64,000 nt of DNA from Bacteroidales bacterium (GTDB lineage Bacteria > Bacteroidota > Bacteroidia > Bacteroidales > F082). Within the stretch, counting starts at the first letter, position 1. Every line of letters begins with the position of its first letter. The stretch covers positions 1 to 64,000 of the forward strand of contig JAKSMU010000008.1 in the NCBI GenBank assembly GCA_024400455.1, read 5' to 3'. Of this stretch, positions 1 through 8,829 are shown in pieces. The translations under genes and the position numbers were made by a program. Under the pieces are notes generated by a model that did not search any database, had not been told where the DNA came from, and saw only the letters and a list, made by a program, of their open reading frames with translations.

Positions 1-33
1 GACGAACTGGAGAAGAACAACGGCGAAGCCTAA
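1..33 (+). CDS. 3' end of an unidentified gene (partial)
   Basis: Frame 1 is open from the first base and encodes ten residues (DELEKNNGEA) before TAA at 31-33. A strong terminator hairpin follows directly, as expected behind a real gene. The tail is hydrophilic and acidic, and too short to assign a family. Confidence 0.5.
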   Translation, partial: DELEKNNGEA

Positions 34-58
34 TCAATTAGTTACTAACAAATTAGGA

Positions 59-90
59 AAAGGTCGCACCAATTGGTGCGACCTTTTTTT
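59..90 (+). terminator. Rho-independent terminator
   Basis: A 12-bp perfect stem (59-70 with 75-86) around an AATT loop ends in a run of seven T (84-90). It closes the gene entering from the left and separates it from parA. Confidence 0.9.
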
Positions 91-173
91 GTTGTAATTC
101 ACGATTTATCAACACTTTTTTATTTTGTTGATAACTTTCGGCACAAAACGGCAATAATCCGAACTATTTTGCG

Positions 174-181
174 TATTTTTG
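174..181 (+). promoter_or_regulatory. parA promoter, -7 element
   Basis: TATTTTTG matches the Bacteroidetes -7 consensus TAnnTTTG, 35 bases before the parA ATG. No clear TTTG -33 box is visible. Confidence 0.5.
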
Positions 182-216
182 TAGGCTTAAAATTAGAATA
201 GGAACAGAAACAATAT

Positions 217-996
217 ATGGGTAAGATTATCGCAATAGCAAACCAAAAAGGCGGTGTGGGAAAGACCACAACGGCCATCAACCTTTCGGCAAGTTTAGCC
301 GTACTCGAACACAAGACGCTGCTCATCGACGCTGACCCTCAGGCCAATGCGACTTCGGGCGTCGGCTTCGACCCAAAGACAGTAGAAACCAGCATCTACG
401 AATGTATCATCGACGGCGTCGACCCGCGCACCATCATCACTGAGACCGAAACGCCGAATCTTTATCTTCTGCCCGCCCACATCGATCTGGTCGGCGCCGA
501 AATCGAAATGATCAACATGCCGGAACGCGAACAGATGATGAAAAAAGCCTTGGCCGACATCAAAAACGATTACGAGTTCATCATCATCGACTGCTCGCCT
601 TCGCTTGGCCTCGTGACGGTCAACTCGCTCACTGCTGCCGATTCGGTCATCATTCCCGTGCAGTGCGAATATTTCGCCTTGGAAGGTCTCGGCAAACTGC
701 TCAACACCATTAAGATAGTGCAAAACCGCCTCAATCCCGACCTTGACATCGAAGGCATCCTGCTGACCATGTTCGACACACGTCTGCGCCTTTCAAAGCA
801 AGTCGTCGAAGAAGTAAAAATGCATTTCCAGGACATGGTTTTCGACACCATCATCAACCGCAACACGCGTTTGGGCGAAGCACCGAGTTTCGGCAAGACC
901 ATCATCATGCACGATGCCGCCAGCATTGGTGCCATCAACTACCTGAACCTTGCCCGCGAAATACTTGACAAAAACAACATAGAAACCAAAAACTAA
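217..996 (+). CDS. parA: ParA/Soj chromosome-partitioning ATPase
   Basis: 259 residues, a normal length for chromosomal ParA/Soj. The deviant Walker A motif KGGVGKTT lies at residues 11-18, and the Walker B-like segment ([10 protein letters not shown]) is near residue 125. The protein is a dimerising ATPase that moves ParB-bound origin DNA over the nucleoid. The ParB gene starts six bases after its stop, so the two are co-transcribed. The AT-rich leader carries one TAnnTTTG promoter element. No parS-like palindrome was seen nearby. Family assignment is secure from motif, length and neighbour. Confidence 0.97.
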   Translation: MGKIIAIANQKGGVGKTTTAINLSASLAVLEHKTLLIDADPQANATSGVGFDPKTVETSIYECIIDGVDPRTIITETETPNLYLLPAHIDLVGAEIEMINMPEREQMMKKALADIKNDYEFIIIDCSPSLGLVTVNSLTAADSVIIPVQCEYFALEGLGKLLNTIKIVQNRLNPDLDIEGILLTMFDTRLRLSKQVVEEVKMHFQDMVFDTIINRNTRLGEAPSFGKTIIMHDAASIGAINYLNLAREILDKNNIETKN

Positions 997-1002
997 CGCA
1001 TC

Positions 1003-1899
1003 ATGTCAGATAAAAACAGAAAAGCCATGGGCCGCGGCCTCGATGCCATTTTGGGAAGCCCCGAGACAGACATCACAAGTAAAGACATATCAGGCAATTA
1101 CGTTGTAGGTGCCGTCGCCGAAATCGACATCAACCTCATCGAGACCAACCCATTTCAGCCAAGAACGGAATTCGACGAAACAGCCTTAAACGAATTGGCT
1201 GCCTCCATAAAGGAACAAGGTGTCATTCAGCCCGTTACCGTCCGCAAACTTGGCTACAACAAATATCAACTCATTTCTGGTGAACGCCGTTTGAGAGCAT
1301 CGAAACTGGCCGGATTGTCGAAGATTCCGGTATTCATCCGCGTGGCCAACGATGAGCAGATGCTCGAACTCGCCCTCATCGAAAACATCCACCGCGAAAA
1401 CCTCAACGCCATCGAGGTTGCCATTTCCTACCAGCGCCTCATTGCCGAATGTAACATGACGCAAGAAGAAGTCAGCGAAAAGGTGGGCAAGAGCCGCAGC
1501 GCCGTCGCCAATTTCCTTCGTCTGCTGAAATTGCCGCCAGAGGTGCAGATTGCCATCCGCGACGGCCACATCACGATGGGCCACGCCCGCGCCTTAATCA
1601 ATGTTGAAGACAAAGAACAGCAGCTCAAACTTCTCCAACAAATCATCGAAGAAGAAATGAGCGTGCGCGAGACCGAAGAACTGGCTGAAAAAGCCAAAGA
1701 TGCCGGCAAGGACAAAAAGGAAAAAAGACAAACCAATTTCCTGCCAGAGAACTTCAAGAGCAAAATCAAGACACTCTCCCAGGTGCTCAACACCAAGGTG
1801 AAAGTCAACCGCAGCCTGACGGGAAAGGGCAGTCTGGTCATCGACTTCAAGGACGAAGCCGAATTCGACCGCATCATGGAATTATTCAACAAGAAATAA
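1003..1899 (+). CDS. parB: ParB/Spo0J chromosome-partitioning protein
   Basis: 298 residues. The typical N-terminal tag (GRGLDAILG) is followed by the ParB/Srx CTPase domain with the NPFQPR box (near residue 50) and the GERRLRA segment (near residue 90). A helix-turn-helix region follows (SRSAVANFLRLLKLP, near residue 165), then a lysine-rich linker and a C-terminal dimerisation segment. ParB loads at parS sites and is the cargo adaptor of ParA. It lies directly behind parA and four bases before the next gene, so it probably belongs to a parA-parB-DUF5683-dapB operon. Confidence 0.97.
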   Translation: MSDKNRKAMGRGLDAILGSPETDITSKDISGNYVVGAVAEIDINLIETNPFQPRTEFDETALNELAASIKEQGVIQPVTVRKLGYNKYQLISGERRLRASKLAGLSKIPVFIRVANDEQMLELALIENIHRENLNAIEVAISYQRLIAECNMTQEEVSEKVGKSRSAVANFLRLLKLPPEVQIAIRDGHITMGHARALINVEDKEQQLKLLQQIIEEEMSVRETEELAEKAKDAGKDKKEKRQTNFLPENFKSKIKTLSQVLNTKVKVNRSLTGKGSLVIDFKDEAEFDRIMELFNKK

Positions 1900-1902
1900 G
1901 AG

Positions 1903-2553
1903 ATGGTGCGTCGCATACTTTTACTTTTAGGTTTTGCAATCCTTTTTGGCCTCCACGACATGAAGGCCCAAGTAATCGTATTCGACACTCTAAACCAACC
2001 GATTAAGGCAGAAACAATCATCACGGCAAATGCAAAAGACAACGTAAAAGTGCCGAAAGCCAGAAAACCGCACAGCGCGAAAAAAGCCACCATCATGTCG
2101 GCCTGTCTTCCTGGATTAGGGCAGATTTACAACGGGAAATGGTGGAAAGTGCCGATTGTCTACGCAGGTTTGGGCGGTTTAGGATATATGGCCTACAACA
2201 ACTATTACGAGTACAACAGCTACCTTAACGCTTACAAGTATGTGTCCGACCCTCAATCCATCGAAAATCCTTTGACGGAGTACGAACAGCAGCTGGCGCA
2301 ACGCTACCAAGCGAGTCAATTGCAGACCTACAAGGAATCGTACCGCCATGATTTCGAATTATACACAATCATCCTTGTGGCATGGTACGGTGTCAACATC
2401 ATCGATGCCTGCGTCGATGGTCACCTTTACACTTACGACATCAGCGACGATTTGAGTTTCAACATCGACCCGATGATTGCAACCGAAAGAACACCATTGA
2501 ATCCAGGTATGCCGCTTGCGCAGGCCGGATTATCATTCAAACTGACTTTTTAA
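1903..2553 (+). CDS. DUF5683 membrane protein
   Basis: 216 residues with an N-terminal hydrophobic signal-like segment (residues 3-20). The conserved block SACLPGLGQIYNGKWWKVPIVY (about residues 65-87) is typical of DUF5683 proteins. Further hydrophobic stretches lie near residues 88-97 and 150-165, so it is probably an envelope protein. The biochemical role is unknown. It sits between parB and dapB with gaps of three and one bases, an arrangement I recall as common in Bacteroidales, so co-expression is likely but a role in chromosome partitioning does not follow. Confidence 0.85.
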   Translation: MVRRILLLLGFAILFGLHDMKAQVIVFDTLNQPIKAETIITANAKDNVKVPKARKPHSAKKATIMSACLPGLGQIYNGKWWKVPIVYAGLGGLGYMAYNNYYEYNSYLNAYKYVSDPQSIENPLTEYEQQLAQRYQASQLQTYKESYRHDFELYTIILVAWYGVNIIDACVDGHLYTYDISDDLSFNIDPMIATERTPLNPGMPLAQAGLSFKLTF

Positions 2554-2554
2554 A

Positions 2555-3265
2555 ATGAAAATAGCATTATTAGGATATGGCAAAATGGGACACGAAGTGG
2601 AGAAAGCCGCCTTACAACGCGGTCACCAAATCGTCGTCACCATTGACAACGAACAGGAATGGGCGGAAAGATTTGAGCAGTTGAAACAAGCTGATGTCGC
2701 CATCGATTTCAGCCAGCCCGACCAAGCTGCAGGCAACATCAGCCGCTGTTTCGATTTACATCTGCCCGTAGTGGTCGGCACAACAGCCTGGTACGATCAC
2801 TTTGATGCCATAAGTAAACGCTGCGCCGATGAAAAGCAAAGTCTGTTTTACGCACCGAATTTCAGCATCGGCATGAACATGATGTTCAAAATGAACAAGT
2901 TGATTGCCAAATTCGCCGAGACTTACAATTACCGGCTTTCGCTTTCCGAAACGCATCACATTCACAAATTGGACAAGCCCAGCGGCACCGCCGTAAAACT
3001 GGCCAACGACATCATTGCCGCAAACAAAGACTACCAATCCTGGAGTCTTGACGCAAACGGCGAAGGCATTTTGCCCGTCACGGCTATCCGCGAAGGCGAA
3101 GTGAACGGCATTCACAGCGTAAAAGCACATTCCGAAGTCGACGAAATCACCTTGACGCACGAGGCTTTCAGCCGTCAAGGTTTTGCCGTGGGGGCTTTGG
3201 TCGCCGCCGAATTCCTCGTTGGCAAAGCGGGGTGCTTCACCATGGACGATTTAATGCAAATCTAA
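2555..3265 (+). CDS. dapB: 4-hydroxy-tetrahydrodipicolinate reductase
   Basis: 236 residues, the short form usual in Bacteroidetes. The nucleotide-binding loop GYGKMG is at residues 7-12. The substrate and catalytic box (ETHHIHKLDKPSGTA) is near residue 133, with the catalytic His/Lys pair present. DapB reduces the cyclic dipicolinate precursor with NAD(P)H in the lysine/diaminopimelate pathway, which supplies peptidoglycan. It starts one base after the preceding stop, suggesting translational coupling to the parAB-DUF5683 unit. Confidence 0.96.
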   Translation: MKIALLGYGKMGHEVEKAALQRGHQIVVTIDNEQEWAERFEQLKQADVAIDFSQPDQAAGNISRCFDLHLPVVVGTTAWYDHFDAISKRCADEKQSLFYAPNFSIGMNMMFKMNKLIAKFAETYNYRLSLSETHHIHKLDKPSGTAVKLANDIIAANKDYQSWSLDANGEGILPVTAIREGEVNGIHSVKAHSEVDEITLTHEAFSRQGFAVGALVAAEFLVGKAGCFTMDDLMQI

Positions 3266-3316
3266 ATACGATAATCAGAAAACACCCGTTAAACAACAGA
3301 TAAAACACATAAAATC

Positions 3317-4834
3317 ATGTCACTCATACTTTTCATATTTTTAGTACCGCTGCTGTTCACCATCCCGATTGCCTTCTGCTGGAAGCAATTTGAAGCAGCC
3401 GGTCAAAAAGGCTATTATGCCCTTATCCCCTACTACAACATTTACGTTTTCCTGAAAATCATCGGCAAGCAAAAAAAATTCTGGTGGTGGTTTTTCATTG
3501 TCTTCCCTTACATCAACATTTTCATGCTGTTCCTAATGCTCATTGAGTTAGGAAAATGTTTCGGCAAATTCAAGGTTTGGGAAGAAGGCATGGCCGCCAT
3601 TCTGCCCTACGTATTTTTCCCGATGATTGCCAAACAAGGCGCCATTTACAAAGACCCAGCCACCGACAACCGTCCGAAAAAATCGACAGCACGCGAATGG
3701 TTTGATGCCATCGTTTTCGCCGTGGTTGCCGCAATGATTATCAGGACATACGTCTTTGAGGCCTTCACCATCCCGACATCAAGTATGGAGAAATCGCTTT
3801 GTGTCGGCGATTACCTCATTGTCAGCAAGATACATTACGGACCTAAAGGACCTAACACACCACTTTCGTTCCCATTCGTCCACAACACCTTACCGGGAAG
3901 CAAAACTGCAAAATCGTATCTGGAATGGATCAAATTGCCATATCACCGCTATCCAGGCACCTCACACATAAAACGTTACGACCCTATCGTGTTCAATTAT
4001 CCTGCCGGCGACACGGTTTGCGACATCTACCAGAGCAGCGTCAGTTATTATGATTTGGTTCGCGAATATGGCCGCGAGCGCGTTTGGAACGACCACGAGA
4101 ATTTCGGCAAGGTCATTTCGCATCCCGTCGACAAGCGCGAAAACTACATCAAGCGTCTTATCGGCATGCCAGGCGACACGCTGCAAATCATCGATGGCGT
4201 CGTTTACATTGATGGCGAAATGAGTTACCAGCCTGAAAACATGCAACACAATTACAAGGTTGTCACCTCAGGCGGCGGCATCAACAAGAAGATTCTGGAC
4301 AAATACAACATCACCGAAGGCTACGCCACAAACAAAGCCAACGAATTTGTCCTCAACATCAGCGAAAAAGTGGCCGAAGAACTGCGCAAGCTGCCTTTCA
4401 TCATCGAAGCAACGGAAATCATCACACCTGCGGGAGAGGGCACCAACTACGAACTGTTCCCGCATCGCCCAGACTTATATCCTTGGAATGTCGACAATTA
4501 CGGACCAATCGTGCTGCCAAAGAAAGGCGTCACCGTGGCTTTGAACACCGGAAATCTGCCGTTCTACGAGCGCGTCATCCACGCCTACGAGCTCCACGAC
4601 CTGAAGGTTGAAGGCGACAAGATTTTCATCGATGGTCAACAAACTGATTCCTACACCTTTGAGATGGACTACTATTGGATGATGGGCGACAACCGTCACA
4701 ATTCCGCCGACTCACGTTATTGGGGTTTTGTCCCTGAAAACCACATCGTTGGCAAGGCCGTATTCGTTTGGCTGTCGTTAGACAAAGAAAACGGCGGCAT
4801 CCGTTGGAATAGAATGTTTAGAATTCCTAAATAA
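3317..4834 (+). CDS. lepB: Signal peptidase I with N-terminal membrane domain
   Basis: 505 residues, about twice the length of a minimal SPase I. Residues 1-110 form a separate hydrophobic module of several membrane segments (DUF5684-like, with GYYALIPYYNIYVF). The S26 peptidase follows: a membrane anchor near 135-155, the catalytic Ser box (IPTSSMEKSL, near 160), the catalytic Lys box (KRLIGMPGD, near 278), then a long insertion, and finally the GDNRHNSADSRYWG box near 455. It cleaves signal peptides of exported proteins at the outer face of the inner membrane. The long insertion and the N-terminal module occur in other Bacteroidetes members, to my knowledge. Confidence 0.95.
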   Translation: MSLILFIFLVPLLFTIPIAFCWKQFEAAGQKGYYALIPYYNIYVFLKIIGKQKKFWWWFFIVFPYINIFMLFLMLIELGKCFGKFKVWEEGMAAILPYVFFPMIAKQGAIYKDPATDNRPKKSTAREWFDAIVFAVVAAMIIRTYVFEAFTIPTSSMEKSLCVGDYLIVSKIHYGPKGPNTPLSFPFVHNTLPGSKTAKSYLEWIKLPYHRYPGTSHIKRYDPIVFNYPAGDTVCDIYQSSVSYYDLVREYGRERVWNDHENFGKVISHPVDKRENYIKRLIGMPGDTLQIIDGVVYIDGEMSYQPENMQHNYKVVTSGGGINKKILDKYNITEGYATNKANEFVLNISEKVAEELRKLPFIIEATEIITPAGEGTNYELFPHRPDLYPWNVDNYGPIVLPKKGVTVALNTGNLPFYERVIHAYELHDLKVEGDKIFIDGQQTDSYTFEMDYYWMMGDNRHNSADSRYWGFVPENHIVGKAVFVWLSLDKENGGIRWNRMFRIPK

Positions 4835-4845
4835 TATTTTTTGCA

Positions 4846-4853
4846 TATTTTTG
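4846..4853 (+). promoter_or_regulatory. ftsK promoter, -7 element
   Basis: TATTTTTG lies 22 bases before the ftsK ATG, in the short lepB-ftsK gap. A second similar T-rich element lies just upstream. No -33 box is obvious. Confidence 0.45.
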
Positions 4854-4875
4854 CCCATTCAATATAAAGAAGAAA

Positions 4876-7635
4876 ATGGCAACTGAAAAGAGAGAAAACA
4901 CATTAAGGGTAAAACCTACCGAGGAGCCGGTCATCGAAAAGATTCCGGTCATAGTGGAAGAGAAAAAGGCAGAAGAAAAGAAGCCTAAGAAAGCTCCTAA
5001 AACAAAAGAGCCCAAAAGTAAGCCGACAAAGGAGAAAAAAGAGAAGCAACCATCTGATGGCAGAGGCAGAATCATCATCGGCATCCTGCTGATATGTCTT
5101 GCCGTCTTCCTCATCGTCGCATTCATATCCTATTTCAGCAGCTTTTTTAGCGGACACCATCAAGAATTTGGTGCTCAGGTTTTCAGCCAGGACATTAAGC
5201 TTGACAACAGGACCGGGAGTCTTGGTGCTTGGTTAGCACAAACGCTCATCAAAGAATCGTTTGGCATTGGCGCTTTTTTCTTTGTCTACCTGATTGTTGT
5301 CATTGCCTTCAAACTTTTGGTCAACAGCAGAATACGCATGTGGAAGGTATGGAAATATGCATTGCTGTCTTTAGTTTGGTTCCCATTGTTTTTCGCATTC
5401 ATTCCAGCTCCGAAATGCGCCATTTTCGGTGGTGCAACAGGTGCTTGGCTCAACACGAATCTGAGCAATTACATTGGCCGCGCTGGTGTCATTCTCGTCC
5501 TTGTGTTCACTTTCCTGATTTTTGCCATCTACCAATTTAACATCACATTCGCCTATTTCCGCAAACTCAAGGAACAGCGTGAAGCACGTAAAGCTGAAGC
5601 CGAAGCGAAGGATAAAGTTGCACAGCAAGAAACAGAAAACCAAGGGACTATTTTCGAAGAGGAGCAAGACACTACCGAGGAAGACGATTCCCTCACCAAA
5701 GACATTGACGAAGAGGACTTGCCTCCAATCTCTTCCTACAAGAAAGAACCCGAAATGGGAATCATGCCGCCAACGACCGACAACGAGCACAAGGAAAATG
5801 TTGCCGTCAGGCCGCCGAAAATCGAATTTGAAGTAGAACAGCCAAAAGAAGAGGATAATGTCAACGAGCCTGATATTTACACTGTCAAGACCATCACTTC
5901 GGAAAAAGCTGACGAAATTCCTCAAATCATTGACATTCCTTCGCCTGCAACTGATACACCTAATATTGTTAATCAGCCGAAAGCTGAAGAGTCCATTATT
6001 ACGAAAGCCGAGTCTGAAGCGGGAAGGGATGTCAAATTGGTCATCGAAAAAGCCGAGGAAGAAAAGACCGTAGAGACCGCTCAAGAAAAAGAGCACCACA
6101 CTGTAGACACGCCTTTCGATCCGCATTTTGAGTTACGCGACTATCAGTTCCCGCCATTAGACCTTCTGAGAGACTATGGCGGCAGGAAAAGCGAAATCAA
6201 CAGCGAGGAACTCGAAGCCAACAAAAACAAGATTGTCGAAACGCTTGGCAACTATGGCATTGCTATTGACAAGATTAAAGCCACCATCGGCCCAACCGTC
6301 ACTTTGTACGAGATTGTCCCTGCAGCTGGCGTCAGAATCTCGAAGATCAAGAACTTGGAAGACGACATTGCCTTGAGTCTTGCTGCATTAGGCATCCGCA
6401 TCATCGCCCCTATTCCTGGCAAAGGCACCATCGGCATCGAAGTCCCGAACAGCAAGCCAGAAACGGTTCCTATGAAAAGCGTGCTGAGTTCGGAGAAATT
6501 CCAGACCTCAAAATACGCTCTCCCTTGCGCCATCGGCAAAACCATTTCCAACGAGACATACGTCTTCGATTTGGCCAAAATGCCGCACATTCTGATGGCT
6601 GGTGCAACAGGTCAAGGTAAATCCGTCGGCTTGAACGCCATCATCGCCTCACTGCTTTACAGCAAGCACCCGTCTGAATTGAAATTCGTCATGGTCGACC
6701 CGAAGAAGGTTGAGTTGACATTATACAACCGCATTGAGCGCCATTATTTAGCTAAACTGCCGGATTCAGAAGACGCCATCATCACCGACACCAAGAAAGT
6801 TGTCCGCACGCTCAACTCACTTTGCATCGAAATGGATCAGCGTTACGACTTGCTCAAGCAAGCCGAATGCCGCAACATCATCGAATACAACGAGAAATTC
6901 AAGGCACGCCGCCTATTGCCAACCGAAGGTCACCGTTTCTTGCCTTACATCGTGCTCATCGTCGATGAATTCTGCGACCTCATCATGACGGCAGGTCGCG
7001 ATGTCGAAGCCCCTATTGCCCGTTTGGCACAGTTAGCACGTGCCATCGGCATCCACTTGATTATCGCTACACAGCGCCCATCGGTGAATGTCATCACAGG
7101 TTCCATCAAGGCCAACTTCCCTGCCCGTATTGCATTCCGTGTCATCTCGTCCGTCGACTCAAAGACCATCCTTGATGCCACAGGCGCCAACCAGCTCATC
7201 GGTAAAGGCGACATGCTCATCTCGACAGGTAACGACATCGTCCGTCTGCAATGCGCCTTCATTGACACGCCTGAAGTGGAAGCCATGACCGAATTCATCG
7301 GAGCGCAACGCGGTTACGCAGAACCGTTTATGTTGCCGGAAGTTCCTGAAGAAGAAGGCGATGGCGGCAATTTCGACGAAGACGACGGCGAACGCGACAG
7401 CCTCTTTGAAGAAGCCGCACATATCGTCGTTCAGACCCAGCAAGGCTCAACATCCATGATTCAGCGCAAACTGAAACTTGGTTACAACCGCGCAGGCCGC
7501 ATCATCGACCAACTGGAAGCAGCCGGCATTGTCGGCCCATTTGCAGGCAGCAAGACACGTGAAGTAAAAGTTGCAAACGAAACAGCTTTGGAACAGATTT
7601 TGCGTGACCTCTACAACAGAGATAACGGAATTTAA
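4876..7635 (+). CDS. ftsK: DNA translocase FtsK/SpoIIIE
   Basis: 919 residues. A charged Lys/Glu-rich N-terminus (1-60) precedes about four membrane segments (roughly 65-215). A long acidic low-complexity linker follows (about 230-420). The motor carries a Walker A box (GATGQGKS, near 577) and a Walker B region (LIVDEFCDL, near 695). The C-terminal winged-helix gamma domain (about 855-919) reads the KOPS-type orienting sequence. The protein pumps chromosome termini through the closing septum and activates dimer resolution. It has its own promoter-like element but no terminator separating it from the downstream LolA-like gene. Confidence 0.97.
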   Translation: MATEKRENTLRVKPTEEPVIEKIPVIVEEKKAEEKKPKKAPKTKEPKSKPTKEKKEKQPSDGRGRIIIGILLICLAVFLIVAFISYFSSFFSGHHQEFGAQVFSQDIKLDNRTGSLGAWLAQTLIKESFGIGAFFFVYLIVVIAFKLLVNSRIRMWKVWKYALLSLVWFPLFFAFIPAPKCAIFGGATGAWLNTNLSNYIGRAGVILVLVFTFLIFAIYQFNITFAYFRKLKEQREARKAEAEAKDKVAQQETENQGTIFEEEQDTTEEDDSLTKDIDEEDLPPISSYKKEPEMGIMPPTTDNEHKENVAVRPPKIEFEVEQPKEEDNVNEPDIYTVKTITSEKADEIPQIIDIPSPATDTPNIVNQPKAEESIITKAESEAGRDVKLVIEKAEEEKTVETAQEKEHHTVDTPFDPHFELRDYQFPPLDLLRDYGGRKSEINSEELEANKNKIVETLGNYGIAIDKIKATIGPTVTLYEIVPAAGVRISKIKNLEDDIALSLAALGIRIIAPIPGKGTIGIEVPNSKPETVPMKSVLSSEKFQTSKYALPCAIGKTISNETYVFDLAKMPHILMAGATGQGKSVGLNAIIASLLYSKHPSELKFVMVDPKKVELTLYNRIERHYLAKLPDSEDAIITDTKKVVRTLNSLCIEMDQRYDLLKQAECRNIIEYNEKFKARRLLPTEGHRFLPYIVLIVDEFCDLIMTAGRDVEAPIARLAQLARAIGIHLIIATQRPSVNVITGSIKANFPARIAFRVISSVDSKTILDATGANQLIGKGDMLISTGNDIVRLQCAFIDTPEVEAMTEFIGAQRGYAEPFMLPEVPEEEGDGGNFDEDDGERDSLFEEAAHIVVQTQQGSTSMIQRKLKLGYNRAGRIIDQLEAAGIVGPFAGSKTREVKVANETALEQILRDLYNRDNGI

Positions 7636-7636
7636 T

Positions 7637-8263
7637 ATGAAAAAGGTAACTGCAATCATCGGAATCATCCTAACCGTCATGGTTGGCGCAGCACAAGCCC
7701 AAACCATGGCCAACCAATTGGTCAAAAACACCATTGATAATATCAACAAGCATAAGAACGTTGAATTTGTCTTCGATTATGATATGAGCAACGAGACCAT
7801 CGCTGTCACAGAAAGCGCATCGGGAACCGCTTATATGCAAGGCGAGGCCTACAAAATGGAAATCGAAGGTCAGCAGATTATCTCCGATGGGAAAACCCTG
7901 TGGACTTATCTCATTGATGACGAAGAAGTGATGGTCAGCAACCCAACGGACGACGACAATATCATCACGCCTATCAAGATGCTCACGACCTACGACAAGG
8001 ACTACACCATAAAATACGGCAAAAGCAACGAAAAAGGCATTAAAGTCGTTGAAATGAGCAATCCTAAAGGCGAATTCAGTAAAGTGACATTGAAAATCAA
8101 CGAAGCGAAACTCGAAATCGTCAGCGCCACCATCAGCAACCGCAGCGGTGATGCTTTCACTATCAGAATCAAGAAAACCGTTTTTGACCAAGATCTTGAC
8201 GCAAAATTCTTCACTTTTGACGAAAAAGCACATCCAAAAGTTGATGTCATCGATATGCGGTAA
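7637..8263 (+). CDS. lolA: LolA-like outer-membrane lipoprotein carrier
   Basis: 208 residues from the ATG at 7637, one base after the ftsK stop; upstream in-frame codons lie inside ftsK and were discarded. A signal peptide (residues 1-20, ending AQAQ) is followed by the LolA/LolB half-barrel pattern, with the segment GEAYKMEIEGQQIISDGKTLWTY-like near residues 70-95. LolA proteins shuttle lipoproteins across the periplasm. Position directly after ftsK is common in Bacteroidetes and, as known from other bacteria, lolA also follows ftsK in Proteobacteria. The stop overlaps the next start (TAATG). Confidence 0.88.
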   Translation: MKKVTAIIGIILTVMVGAAQAQTMANQLVKNTIDNINKHKNVEFVFDYDMSNETIAVTESASGTAYMQGEAYKMEIEGQQIISDGKTLWTYLIDDEEVMVSNPTDDDNIITPIKMLTTYDKDYTIKYGKSNEKGIKVVEMSNPKGEFSKVTLKINEAKLEIVSATISNRSGDAFTIRIKKTVFDQDLDAKFFTFDEKAHPKVDVIDMR

Positions 8264-8829
8264 TGGATTGGGTTGAAATCACAGCGGCAGTCCTCGGCCT
8301 TGTCGGCATCGGATTACAAATCAAGCAAAGTCATTGGTATTGGCTCACCTCCATACTGATGGTTTTGCTTTACATTTATGTATTCTACAAATCCAAATTC
8401 TACGCCGACATGAGTTTCCAATTCTATTACCTCGCCGTCAGCATTTACGGCTGGTATCTATGGCTAACCAAGCGCGAAAACGATGACAGCAAACTCACTG
8501 TTAACAAGCTCAAGAAAGAAAAACTATCTATCAGCATCATCGCATCAGCAATTCTTTTTGCCGCCATATATTTGATTCTGAAACGTTTCACCGACTCACC
8601 CATACCTGCAGGCGACGCCTTCACTACTGCACTCAGCATTACTGCAACCTGGCTTTTGGCCAAGAAACACATCGAGAACTGGATCTTTTGGATTGTCGTC
8701 GATGCCGTTTCAACCATTCTTTACATTTACAAAGGCCTCTACCCTACCGCCGTCCTTTTCACGGCATTGACGGTTTTAGCCTTCGTCGGCTATTTCAAAT
8801 GGAGAAAGGAGGGCTTGCAAAATGCTTAA
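8263..8829 (+). CDS. pnuC: Nicotinamide riboside transporter PnuC
   Basis: 188 residues with about seven hydrophobic segments and the PnuC signature region (SFQFYYLAVSIYGWYLW, residues 47-63) plus the conserved W-rich membrane helices near 125-150. PnuC is a facilitative carrier for nicotinamide riboside (or, in related clades, thiamine). The next gene encodes an NR-kinase-like domain and overlaps pnuC by eight bases, which supports nicotinamide riboside as substrate because the kinase traps it by phosphorylation. Confidence 0.93.
   Translation: MDWVEITAAVLGLVGIGLQIKQSHWYWLTSILMVLLYIYVFYKSKFYADMSFQFYYLAVSIYGWYLWLTKRENDDSKLTVNKLKKEKLSISIIASAILFAAIYLILKRFTDSPIPAGDAFTTALSITATWLLAKKHIENWIFWIVVDAVSTILYIYKGLYPTAVLFTALTVLAFVGYFKWRKEGLQNA

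Noticed and set aside
295..723. 142-residue minus-strand frame within parA
   Set aside because: Antisense shadow of a certain gene; no start context or family features.
217..1899. parS site or replication origin near parAB
   Set aside because: No parS-like palindrome, DnaA-box cluster or dnaA gene was seen.
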